Assembly (NCBI RefSeq): GCF_037392515.1
Contig: NC_090281.1
Span: 622,501 to 686,500, forward strand
Length of the DNA stretch: 64,000 nucleotides
Reading direction: 5' to 3'
Source: Haliotis asinina
Lineage: Eukaryota; Mollusca; Gastropoda; Lepetellida; Haliotidae
In this document: positions 52,161-62,774 of the stretch, one piece after another
How the letters are laid out: each line of letters opens with the position of its first letter
How positions within the stretch are numbered: position 1 is the first letter of the stretch
Notes under the pieces: generated by a model
Databases searched by the model: none
The model's input: the letters and a program-made list of their open reading frames with translations, nothing else
What the model was told of the DNA's origin: nothing
Translations under genes and position numbers: made by a program

Positions 52161-54670
52161 GATGAAAGTTTCTTGAAATCAGTTTTCTTTATTCCTGTCA
52201 TCATGCCGTTGTCTGCCATTGTGTTCGCGTCACGTCTCGTCTCAGTTACACTAACAAGTCATGAATGGTCGCTCTCACTTCGCACTGCAGGCAGAATAGC
52301 TGTTAGCTGCTCCCAATCAGGTCTGGCCAATTGATGCTAGTTCCAAATTTAAATGATAATTTAATTGTCTAAACGATCATGTCCGACTAGAACTAGAGAT
52401 TAGTATTGTTATTCTTTTGTGCTTCGGTTTATTGAAGGCATTCTCGATTTAAACTGGATTGATTCGTTAATTCATAGCCAATTTATTGGCTAAATTATGA
52501 ACCTTTTAAATCAATCTAGCTCAGGAATCGAGAACAAAATTTAGCCCGAGCAAGTGCAAATTCGATTTCTAACAAAAAGACTCTGTATAGCCCAATTTTG
52601 CCATTTGAATGAGAAGTTTGTTTCCCTGTCGGCTAATTTACTCAATTTGCTTTAGAAAACGCGCTTGTGAGAGCAACGGAAGCCGCGATATCCATGAGAA
52701 TACGAGACTAACGATCAGACTTGTTGTCTTAATTATTGCATTTCGGAGCAAGTCGAGCGAACGTCAGAAGGAGCTGCGCTGTAATGGAGACTGATTATTG
52801 CCGAAATTGTCCCTGAATCAGCTCCGCAGATCTCTTTACTTGATCTCATTACAGAGTAATGGAAAGGATATAGGCGCATTTGTAGCTAATGCGTATTTAT
52901 ACAGTGCAAGCATGGAGTTGAATTAATGAGGGCCGCGAGAGACTGGGGGTAACACAAGCCTATTGTCGGGCAGGGGATGGCCGGAGCTGGTCGACTCAAT
53001 CACATGCCATCTTAGTCAGGGGCTGAAGCTTCTTTCCTGTTTAAATGCTCCCCTAATCTTCCCCCTCAAATGGCCCGCCAGACCCGACACGCCACACAGA
53101 GGTACAGTCGCCACTACAGTCCTTGCAGCAATTGTTCCAGGATACACAGTGTCAGCGGCTGGGGTGGGGTGGGGTGGGGGGGTGGGGGGTGTGGGCGGGG
53201 GCTAGGGTTGGGGGCAGGCCTTGCTTTCACACAAGGCATATCTGCATTCACCTTTAATCCGTCTCACTCTCATACAACACTAAACGGCAAGGTAAGATAG
53301 TTGCTCAAGATTAAAACTGACACGTATTCATTACAGTTACTTAAACTGCCATGGTCATCCAATTATCACTAACAGTTAGCCTTTCAAAACCATCCACATG
53401 ACAGGTGATGGTGGTGATGCAACCACGACAACCACACAATTCTAAGTCCAGAATGTTACAACAATCTTGCTCCAATATGGTATTACAAGTCTGCCAGACC
53501 CTGGTTCAGACAGCAATATATTGGTCAGACTTTCGGTTTGTTGGAAGTGTGAATTGGTGTTAATGATTTGTGAAATCCTACGAGGATGTCTCCAGCAAAA
53601 CTTTGGATTGCATGAGGATTCTCTTTGATCACATCCACAATATCGTTATGTGTAGGTATATGTCCGTGCACTTGCTGTGTGCGATGCTATATGCTCAAAT
53701 ACAAACATTCATTATGACACTAATTGCTGCAACACTGTAGTCAATGAATCTCCCCCGACGGCCTCGTCTTCTTCCCTCCTTAGCGTGGCGCGAGACGGGT
53801 CATAGGCCATCAATTGATGACAAATTATCAGCCTTATTTGATTTAAGTAACACATCTTCAATTAGCACATAATTCCTGAATTAATCGTATAAATGGGAAG
53901 GCAGATCGCAGGAAATTAACTTGCAATGGGGTAAACGAGCACCCTGGCTCACCACCACGCAATAAATGAGCAATCTGGACACGCCGAGAAAAGCATGAAT
54001 TTGTAGGAGTTGCGGTAATGAGAGTGTCACATTGAGTTGTATTCATACACATAAATGAATTTGTTTACCATAATCATTGCCTTCAAGCATAAGTGGCTTG
54101 AGTTCAGGGAAACAGAGGCAATGGTGAGCAGACTGTGGGAAAGGGGCACTTCTGTTGAGGGCACACATCTTCAGCCCTCACTAGACAAGGCAGTAATTAC
54201 TATAACTAGAGTACACGTGGTCGGCGTTCCGACAAGAAATTTAAAACAAAAGCAAAAACTGTATTAAAAGGAAAAATGACCTTTCGCATCCCATAATGTT
54301 TTTTGAATTGTGAGTAGAATCACTCTGAAGTAAATTGAATTGTTTCAATTACAGCCTGTCTGTATCTCAATTTGGGGACAAGCATTGGTACCTGTCTTAT
54401 TTTCTGACATTTACTTGAAAGGGCTCTGTAGTCATTTCTGGTCAAACTGCTAGAACTAGACTCACTACAAGGCCCATATCTACTGGATAATCGAGATTAC
54501 CTTTTACCGGAATCAGTTGCAAAGTTGATGTATCCGTTCATTTTAAACATGTTGTGTCAAATATTTCCATATAAGCTATTTGCTTAATCAATTTTCTTGA
54601 AGTTTTAATGTAGATTAATTCTTGCATCATCTGTTTGTAAAAATGTCGCAACATAACTACTTGGATAGTC
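52161..54670. other. Repeat-poor BarH downstream flank
   Basis: Unique sequence with several AT-rich blocks holding TAATTA/ATTTA words (52350-52560, 52850-52930, 53820-54070), separated by more complex sequence. No coding region recognised. The G-rich run at 53157 is listed separately. Confidence 0.5.
53157..53219 (+). repeat. G-run tract, strong G-quadruplex candidate
   Basis: At least eight runs of four or more G occur within 63 bp (GGGGTGGGGTGGGGTGGGGG and onward), separated by one to four bases. This satisfies the usual G4 pattern several times over. Confidence 0.9.
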
Positions 54671-54675
54671 AGTCT

Positions 54676-54935
54676 CTCACACTGGCACTCCCACACTCTC
54701 AATGTCAACCCCTCACTCACACTGTCACTCTCACACTCTCAATGTCAACCCCTCACTCACACTGTCACTCCCACACTCTCAGTGTCAACCCCTCACTCAC
54801 ACTGTCACTCCCACACTCTCAATGTCAACCCCTCATTCACACTGTCACTCCCACACTCTCAATGTCAACCCCTCACCCACACTGTCACTCCCACACTTTC
54901 AGTGTCAACCCCTCACTCACACTGTCACTACGAAC
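54676..54935. repeat. Minisatellite, 40-bp unit, about 6 copies
   Basis: The unit is TCACTCCCACACTCTCAATG plus TCAACCCCTCACTCACACTG. It has no G except in the two-word cores, so strand composition is skewed. Confidence 0.95.
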
Positions 54936-57900
54936 AGTGAACGTCCTCGATTGAAGGAATCGATAGACTAAACGCACGTTTAGAACTGAAATTAGTCAAT
55001 TTGTACACTGAAATCATGGGTCATCATGCAAAGTGATTTAGAGTAATTAATCAGATTTCTTAATCTATTTAGCAAACATTGCAAGCACGGGTTTAAAGGC
55101 AGTGTTAATGAGGTATTGAGCATGAGGGTTTTCACTGAGTGAGAGGTTTCATCTGGCTAACACAACGCTGGGAATTATACCAAACACGTTTCAATTTGTC
55201 CAAGTGTAAGGGACACTACCAATATGGAATATGTAGAGTAATTCACTCAAATATTTTGCTATATCGATTTGGTCTTTTCAGCAGACGAGGGTTTTCCATT
55301 TCGCTGGCACATTAATCGAGCATGGCGGCTTTATTCCGGGGCCGATGTATGTGACAAAATGGCAATATTTTCACGAAAGAGCTCCCTCTAAAAGCTCCTT
55401 CCGACTCATAATACACCAATGAGTGAGTAAAAAATCTGCACAAAAGAATGAAATTATCATCCATCATAATATCCAAGTGCTTGTGATAGTTTATTGTTTA
55501 TTTATTCTACAGCCACACGTATCGGCAGCGGGGGAAGGGAGTAGAAATCTGTACTGCGCGGTGAGAGCTGGCATAGCTGGATATTGTGTAAGCTCGTTTA
55601 AACATTTATCAATAAATTTGTCAGCAATCAAGAAAGCAAATGTGTACATTTTATTTCAGCTTCAGTCAGACAGTATGTAAGATGTCCAATGTGTGTGTGC
55701 GTGTGTGTGTGTGTGTGTGAGTGATGACGCCGTGAATGCCACAGTGACAACATGAAGGGCGTCTGTAGCACAAACACCAGTTATAACGGCCCCGTCTCTC
55801 TCTCCTCCCCCCCCTCTCTCTCTCTCTCTCTCCATATCAACACCAAAATCCATGGCGCTAATTAAAATCTAAGTGGAGTTCAGTGCGCGAAGCAGTGTTT
55901 TATACACGTGAGAACCCCCGAGGTCATACGGGGCTTGTTTATTCGCCTGCAGCAGGCCAGCAGCATTTAACTGGCTGCAGGTTATATCCAGTACAGCGAA
56001 ATTAAATGTAGCATATGGTATAAGGTACATTGTATACGTTTATCCGTTAACTCTGCATAGACACTATTAGCTAAATTAGTTTACACAGCCCCTCACAACT
56101 AAAAAAGTCTTCTTGAAAATTATATAATTGAATTGTTACAATTTGATATAAATATTTCAAAATGTTGATGACACAATGTGACAGATTTAAGTACACACAC
56201 GTAGCTTTATGACTTCAGCATGTTAGGTTTGAACGCTACTAAAACAGTGATTATTAGTGACATAATTCTGTTGTGTTGAGTAAATTCATTCTCAAAGCTT
56301 CTAAAATTGTGAAAATATAAGTGAGCTATCCACTTGCAAATATTTCTAAAGATTGTGGTCATGTGAACGAAGTTAGTGTGCCAAAAAATATATTCACATT
56401 GTCGGTTAATATTTATGCATATCTTAGAATTTCCACAAATTTTGATTGTCTTTTAGTGGAGTTAAATACTTGTTACTTCTTCTACGAGTTTTTGCTCAGA
56501 GTCTTTAACACGAATCATGACATATTGTACCACTGAACCAGGTCCTCTGTGCTATTGAACAAAACCTACAGCTATATTATATTATTCATTTATGACATCA
56601 AAATGGTAATTGTTTTGCAGATTACTTTTCTAAGTGTGGTGCAAATTATGTTGCAAAACGCAATGCAAACATGTGTAAATTATTATACAAAACGTAGTGT
56701 AGATACATTGTGTGAGCGAGACCTTAATACTGAGGTGAATATTTCAGCTGTTGAAATTACCTGTTCCGACCGAATTGCCCATGCCTTCTTGGTGCATGGA
56801 CTTCGCGTGTGTTACTTTCGTTTTTTTGTACAGATCAGAGATGTTGGTGATTATGTTCAAGTTCCATTCGTACAACATACCTAGGCACTAGACATGTTTG
56901 GCTGAGACAAACAGTGTAAAAGTAATATTGCTGATTCACAACTTTTCTGTCATAGCAGAATTCATTTGAGTTCGCTGTATCCATGCATGCGTTTCCACTG
57001 AAACGTTCTCTCTTATTCCTACATGTGCTAGAATTTTAACAAACACAAATATTCGTCAAAAGACACTTGGACTTCACGTGTGATGCAACACATTTACTAA
57101 ACATTCAAATCCCATGTGTATACAGAACAGCTTTACCTTTACAGAAATACAGATGAAGTTTACCGCACTGCAGACGCTGATCAAATATACCCAAACAACC
57201 ACCATTTGTTCAGTAGATGCCATATAACTGTTTCAGTATGTGATGACTCAAAATGTCCATGTTGCCTCTGTTTCTTTCTGTTTCTTTCTACTCCGTGTTC
57301 AGGTCACTGCCGGACACGGCTGCCAGCTTTACTCTTTCGTCGATAACCTCTGCGATTTGGTCTAAAACCTAAAAATAACTGAATGGAAATAATATAAACC
57401 AACCTTGAATTTAATGAATTTTCACATGTGGTCCTGGTACTTAATACACAGGTAAACTGTACCGTGAGTTCTTCAGCGCCACTACAACCACCACGCCTTC
57501 ACAGAGGGGTAGGGACTCGGTGGGGACTCCCATGCAGTGGTGGGTAGTTTTCCCGACTGCGCGTCCCGTCCTCCAGGCTTTCAGACACGCGCTGTCAGCA
57601 CTCAGCGGTTACATCGGTAAGGTGGTAGAGTTCCCGACCGATGTACTGACAAGGCAATGAGGCGACCTTAACTGGTTCTGTTATAACAGACTAAACGAAT
57701 AATGTCCGTATTTTCGCAACAAACACTGGGTTACAATGAAAGTACATCACAGTTTTAAAAAACATTTCATTTCAAAATATATCAATGAACAGATTACCTG
57801 TCGACACCAGGCACTGACCATATTTCACATTCCCAATATCAGGCATACCCATTGTCCCAAACGTTTTACAATCTGCGCCATTCTCCATCATTGTGTACAC

Positions 57901-58485
57901 TCTACTCACATTGTTGAATCATGTTGACCACATTTACAATTTGTCTGGACTCGGCACAACCGCCCTCGAAACAAAGTCAACGAAGAGGCAGCGAGTATTT
58001 TACTAGCTGAACAATATGCACACGCAACTACCGATTAATACCTATTACTAGAATCTCTCTTATCCGATCGTTGACTGTAAATTCTTCATTTAATTGACCG
58101 CTCCTCTCATAGTTGTCTATGTTGATCCATCATTTACTAGGATAGTCGTTGTCATATTATTCACTGAATACTTTTGTTTCTCAGCTGATTATGTTATATG
58201 ACTAGACTATTCCTGATCTTGCAGTTGACTGTATGGAGTTGTTGGCTACTAGGCTGTTAGGCTACCTGTCTACACTTGACTGTAACTGTTATTACTGGCC
58301 TACTCCTGTAATTGGTCAGTTATTAGAGCACAATTTGTTTTGTAGTGGACAGCGACAGTTATTCATTGTTATTGGTGCAGTTACAAGACTTTCACCTTTC
58401 TTGTTGTTGACACTGATGACTGTTAAACTTTACTGTCCACAATGACTGGTCTGATTATTACGTACTGGCATAGCCATTGCTTTGT
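54936..58485. other. Repeat-poor AT-rich flank
   Basis: Unique sequence with a (GT)n tract at 55690-55719 and a (CT)n/C tract at 55795-55832. TAATTA and ATTAAT words occur near 55030, 55300, 55860 and 56080. Position 57470-57660 is more GC-rich and complex. None of the short frames (up to 111 codons) has a recognised domain. Confidence 0.5.
55690..55832. repeat. Microsatellite pair, (GT)n and (CT)n
   Basis: A GTGTGTGT run with one C interruption at 55690-55719 and a TCTCTC/CCCCCC run at 55795-55832, separated by unique sequence. Confidence 0.9.
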
Positions 58486-58655
58486 GGGTGACTGTGCTTT
58501 GTGTTAAGTTACTAAGATAACAACTGTCTTGTGACTGATTGTGCTGATTGTTAGGTTACTAAGATAACAACTGTCTTTTGACTGATTGTGCTGATTGTTA
58601 GGTTACTAAGATACATATTGTCTTGTGATTGACTGTGCTGATTGTTAGGTTTCTA
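58486..58655. repeat. Tandem repeat, 47-bp unit, about 3.5 copies
   Basis: CTAAGATAACAACTGTCTTG followed by TGACTGATTGTGCTGATTGT recurs every 47-48 bp. Confidence 0.88.
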
Positions 58656-58689
58656 CCATACCTACTGCCCCCCACCTGAAGGAAGTACA

Positions 58690-59215
58690 GACCGTCGGTC
58701 ATATGGAAATGTACAGACCATGGATCACATAGAAATGTACAGACCGTTGATCATATAGAAATGTACAGACCACGGATCACATAGAAATGTACAGACCATG
58801 GATCACATAGAAATGTACAGACCGTGGACCAAAATGAAATGTACAGACCGTGGATCATAGAGAAATGTACAGACCGTGGATCATATAGAAATGTACAGAC
58901 CGTTGATCATATACAAATGTACAGACCGTGGGTCATAGAGAAATGTACAGACCGTGGATCAAAAAGAAATGTACAGACCGTGGATCGTAGAGAAATGTAC
59001 AGACCGTGGATCAAATAGAAATGCACAGACCGTGGGTCATATAGAAATGTACAGACCGTTGATTATATAGAAATGCACAGACCATGGATCACATAGAAAT
59101 GTACAGACCGTGGATCAAATAGAAATGTACAGACCGTGGATCAAATAGAAATTACAGACTGTTGATCATATAGAAATGTACAGACCATGGATCATAGAGA
59201 AATATACAGACCATG
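58690..59215. repeat. Minisatellite, 26-bp unit, about 20 copies
   Basis: The unit is AGAAATGTACAGACCGTGGA plus TCATAT, with variants ATCACAT, ATCAAAT and CCATGGATCA. Confidence 0.93.
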
Positions 59216-59879
59216 CGTAGGTCTGAAGAAATTACGAACATTGTTATGATGGATATAAAGATAACCATTTTTAAATCAACATCAAAGACAGCTAGGTCCT
59301 GCAGATCTATTAATCCAGGGGCACACGCCTTTGTGCAATTAATCCGAGAGTCAGTTCTACTGACAACATCTCATATCTTAATCATGCCCTCTGTTGTTTC
59401 AATACTTTTCTATTCAGGTAATTATCTGTCGTTGAAGCCTGAAGGACTCGCCATTGTGGTTGTTTAAACTAGCCAACGTTCAGGCTCCTTCCACGGTATT
59501 GTCCCACTCTTATCTGTCACAAGCCAAGCTGATGTCATTGAATATTTCATAGGGTGCTGAAGCAATCTCCCTATACACGATATGTTGTGGGGTAAACATT
59601 ACTCGCTCTCCGTAATGCCCAACACCACACCAGCAACAGGAACATACGAGGGGATTGGTTGCAAATACAAACTTCTCAAATTTCAATTTCTGGAACCCTT
59701 GGTAACACCTAGATCTTAATTCGTTAACCCTGATCAGACAATTAGTGGTTTGCTCTGATAGTGGGATGAGAGAATTTGCCCCTGTTTCATCATGGAAACA
59801 AATAACAGTATCAATGTTTAATGGAAGAGATTTATTACCGACGTTAGCGAGGCAGTTCCGTCCGGACACTCTTTCAGCA
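59216..59879. other. Unique spacer with an unrecognised minus-strand frame
   Basis: A 127-codon open frame on the minus strand (59510-59893) contains two Cys-rich words (CSCCWCGVGHYG) and no family I recognise. Its ATG lies at the edge of the next minisatellite. No neighbours or splice signals support it as a gene, and I would not annotate it as coding without transcript evidence. Confidence 0.3.
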
Positions 59880-60094
59880 GTCAAGTAAAACACTCAACGT
59901 ATGCACAGGTACACACGTGATGACTAAAACACAGCATATCCACAGGTACACATGTGATGTGCCGTCAGGAAAACACTCAGCATATACACTTGTATACGTG
60001 GTGTACTGTCAGTATAACACTGAGCACATACCTAGGTACACACGTGTTCTGTCAGTATAACACTCAAAATATACACAGGTACACATGTCATGTG
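59880..60094. repeat. Minisatellite, 46-bp unit, left part
   Basis: Units contain ACACTCAGCATATACACAGG and TACACATGTGATGTGCCGTC. The array is interrupted at 60094 by the LINE and continues at 61415. Confidence 0.88.
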
Positions 60095-61414
60095 AGTGAG
60101 TGAGTGAGTTAAAATTTAACGTCACATAGGCAATATTGCAGCCATATAGTCACGGGAAATGTTGTAGATGCACACAAAAAAAATACAAGTAATTAAAGAA
60201 CCAGTCATCGACGGACTGTAAAATAACTAGAGAATCATATAAAAGAGTTAAAGGTAGCTAGAATGTATCTTTAAAAGCAGAAAACTATGTTAGACAATAC
60301 CACGTACAAATTGGCTATTGATCACCAACAACTGAAGGTAGATCACCTTACTAGGGGCCATGGGGACTTACAGTACCTTAGCTACCTGCATGATCCCTAG
60401 TTGGATTTACACCATCCCTTCAGCTATTGGCAAATGTATGCAAGTTTAGACACGAATAAAAATGACAATAATATTACATCTAAAAGTGTGGAAGATTAAA
60501 TTTTACTTCAAATGTTTTGGGACTAACGTACCCTCTCAGGAGGACAATAATTTTAGGGCACTTCAACCTCCCTTGAGGGTACTGCCACTAGCAATCTGAG
60601 TTATTAATTTAAATTTCCAATCATAAAATATTGATCTATTTACAAATCCGTCAACAAATCCAATTCTTTTAATAATCCAATAAATAACCGAGAACTTATA
60701 TTGTTAGAAAGATCCTTCATAGTTCGTGATTTAAAATAGGTATCCCTTGTGATGGAGTATTCAACACAGTCAAGCAGGACGTGCTTGACTGATTTTTTCA
60801 TCACAAGGGATCCAGAACGGAGGATCCTCACCTTTCAATAGGTAGTTGTGGGTATATCTGGTGTGACCAATACGACATCGTCGCATGATGACCTCTTCAA
60901 ACCTGGACTGACAACCCAAGTAGCTGTAACCGACATAGGTTAATATTTCATGTAATTTGTTGATACCTACCTGAGTGTCCCACTTCTTCTGCATCAGACC
61001 ACGGACGTAAGATCTAATGGTAGCTATATAATCAGTGTAGGGAATAAGAAGTGGTGTCACAGATTTGTTGAGTGCTGCCTTGGCAGCAAGGTCAGACAGT
61101 GTTTTCCCAGAAATGCCTACGTGGCTTGGTAACCAACAAAAGACGATGTCGTATTGGCCAGTAGCAAGATCATTATACAATTCGATAATTTCTATTAAAA
61201 GTGGACGTTTACAAGAAATGTTTTTAATCGCCTGAAGGCAAGACAGAGAGTGTGAATAGATTATATACTGTTTTTGTTTAGGGTGTTTTTCAATATATTT
61301 AAGAGCCGTCAATATGGCGTTAGCTTCTGCAGTAAATATAGAACTGTTCTGAGGTAATCTAGAAGATATTGTGCTGGATCCAATGACAGTGGCACAAGCA
61401 ACTGCGCCACTGTC
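60095..61414 (-). mobile_element. 5'-truncated LINE with RNase H, inserted in a minisatellite
   Basis: Minus-strand insertion of 1320 bp flanked by the 14-bp direct repeat ACACATGTCATGTG (60081-60094 and 61415-61428). From its truncated 5' end (61414) it encodes an RNase H domain and a C-terminal zinc-finger-like tail, then a 3' UTR of about 550 bp. It ends in a (TCAC)n tail, seen on the + strand as GAGTGAGTGAGTGAG after 60094. Truncation at the 5' end and a target-site duplication are standard for LINE integration by target-primed reverse transcription. RNase H places it among I/Nimb/R1/LOA-like clades. A second family member lies at 62775. Confidence 0.9.
60770..61414 (-). pseudogene. RNase H and C-terminal tail of LINE polyprotein
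   Basis: RNase H removes the RNA strand of RNA-DNA hybrids during LINE copying. The frame shows AEANAILTAL (Glu at residue 32 of the open frame), SHSLSCLQAI (residues 56-65) and WLPSHVGISG (96-105). The usual Asp of SDS is His here (YSHSLS), so a catalytic residue is lost, and the first Asp lies upstream of the truncation. RRCRIGHTRYTHNYLL and FWIPCDE follow. The C-terminal CDE..VKHVLLDCVEYS part continues in another frame (60640-60831), showing one frameshift. The ATG at 61420 comes from the duplicated target DNA and is not an original start. Confidence 0.85.
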
Positions 61415-62505
61415 ACACATGTCATGTGCCTTGATTATAATACTCAGAATTTACATTTGTACACCTGATGTGCCGTCAGCATAACACTCAGCATGTGCAC
61501 AGATACACATGTGACGTGCCGTCAGTATAACATTCAGGAGATACACAGGTACACAGGTAATGTGCCCTCAGTATAACACTCAGCATATACACAGGTACAC
61601 AGTTGATGTACCGTCAGTATAACACTCAACATATACACAGGTGATGTACCGTTAGTATAACACTCAACATATACACAGGTACACAGGTGATGTACCGTTA
61701 GTATAACACTCAACATATACACAGGTACACAGTTGATGTACCGTCAGTATAACACTCAACATATACACAGGTACACAGGTGATGTACCATCAGTATAACA
61801 CTCATCATATACACAGGTACAAACGTGATGTACCGTTAGTATAACACTCAGCATATACACAGGTACACAGTTGATGTACCGTCAGTATAACACTCAACAT
61901 ATACACAGGTACACAGTTGATGTACCATCAGTATAACACTCATCATATACACAGGTACAAACGTGATGTACCGTTAGTATAACACTCAGCATATACACAG
62001 GTACACAGTTGATGTACCGTCAGTATAACACTCAGCATATACACAGGTACACAGTTGATGTACCATCAGTATAACACTCAGCATATACACAGGTACAAAC
62101 GTGATGTACCGTCAGTATAACACTCAGCATATACACAGGTACACAGGTGATGTACCGTTAGTATAACACTCAACATATACACAGGTACACAGTTGATGTA
62201 CCATCAGTATAACACTCAGCATATACACAGGTACAAACGTGATGTACCGTCAGTATAACACTCAACATATACACAGGTACACAGGTGATGTACCGTTAGT
62301 ATAACACTCAACATATACACAGGTACACAGATGATGCAATGTCATTATAACACTCATCATATACACAGGTACACAGGTGATGTACCGTCAGTATAACACT
62401 CAGCATATACACAGGTACACAGTTGATGTACCGTCAGTATAAGACTCAGGAACACTTGTGATGTTCCGTCAGTATAACACTGAACACATGCACTGGTATG
62501 CACGT
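61415..62505. repeat. Minisatellite, 46-bp unit, right part, about 23 copies
   Basis: The unit is TATAACACTCAGCATATACA plus CAGGTACACAGTTGATGTACCGTCAG, with GTTGATG/GGTGATG/CGTGATG variants. One unit near 61640 lacks about 16 bp. It continues the array at 59880-60094. Confidence 0.94.
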
Positions 62506-62774
62506 GTGCTTGATTAATTAACCTCGTTTAATTTTAGAATGCATTTGGTAATCCTAACCCATTTATTTGTTGTTTCATGTTTTCACACAAAGTTCTTTTA
62601 TGGTTTGATTTCCCGCCCCACTGGAAATTATCAAGTCACGAAATTTTGGGTTCGTCCAGAAGAGAAGTTTCACACATTCTAAATGTTTGTCGGAATCATT
62701 TAGTTTAAATTATATTTTACAGCATTGTGAGTAGTCACCAAGCCCCATTCTATTCAGTGTGGAGAAATGCTTTT

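Noticed and set aside
59510-59893. 127-codon minus frame with a Cys cluster
   Set aside because: No recognisable domain or supporting context. Kept only as a note on the spacer.
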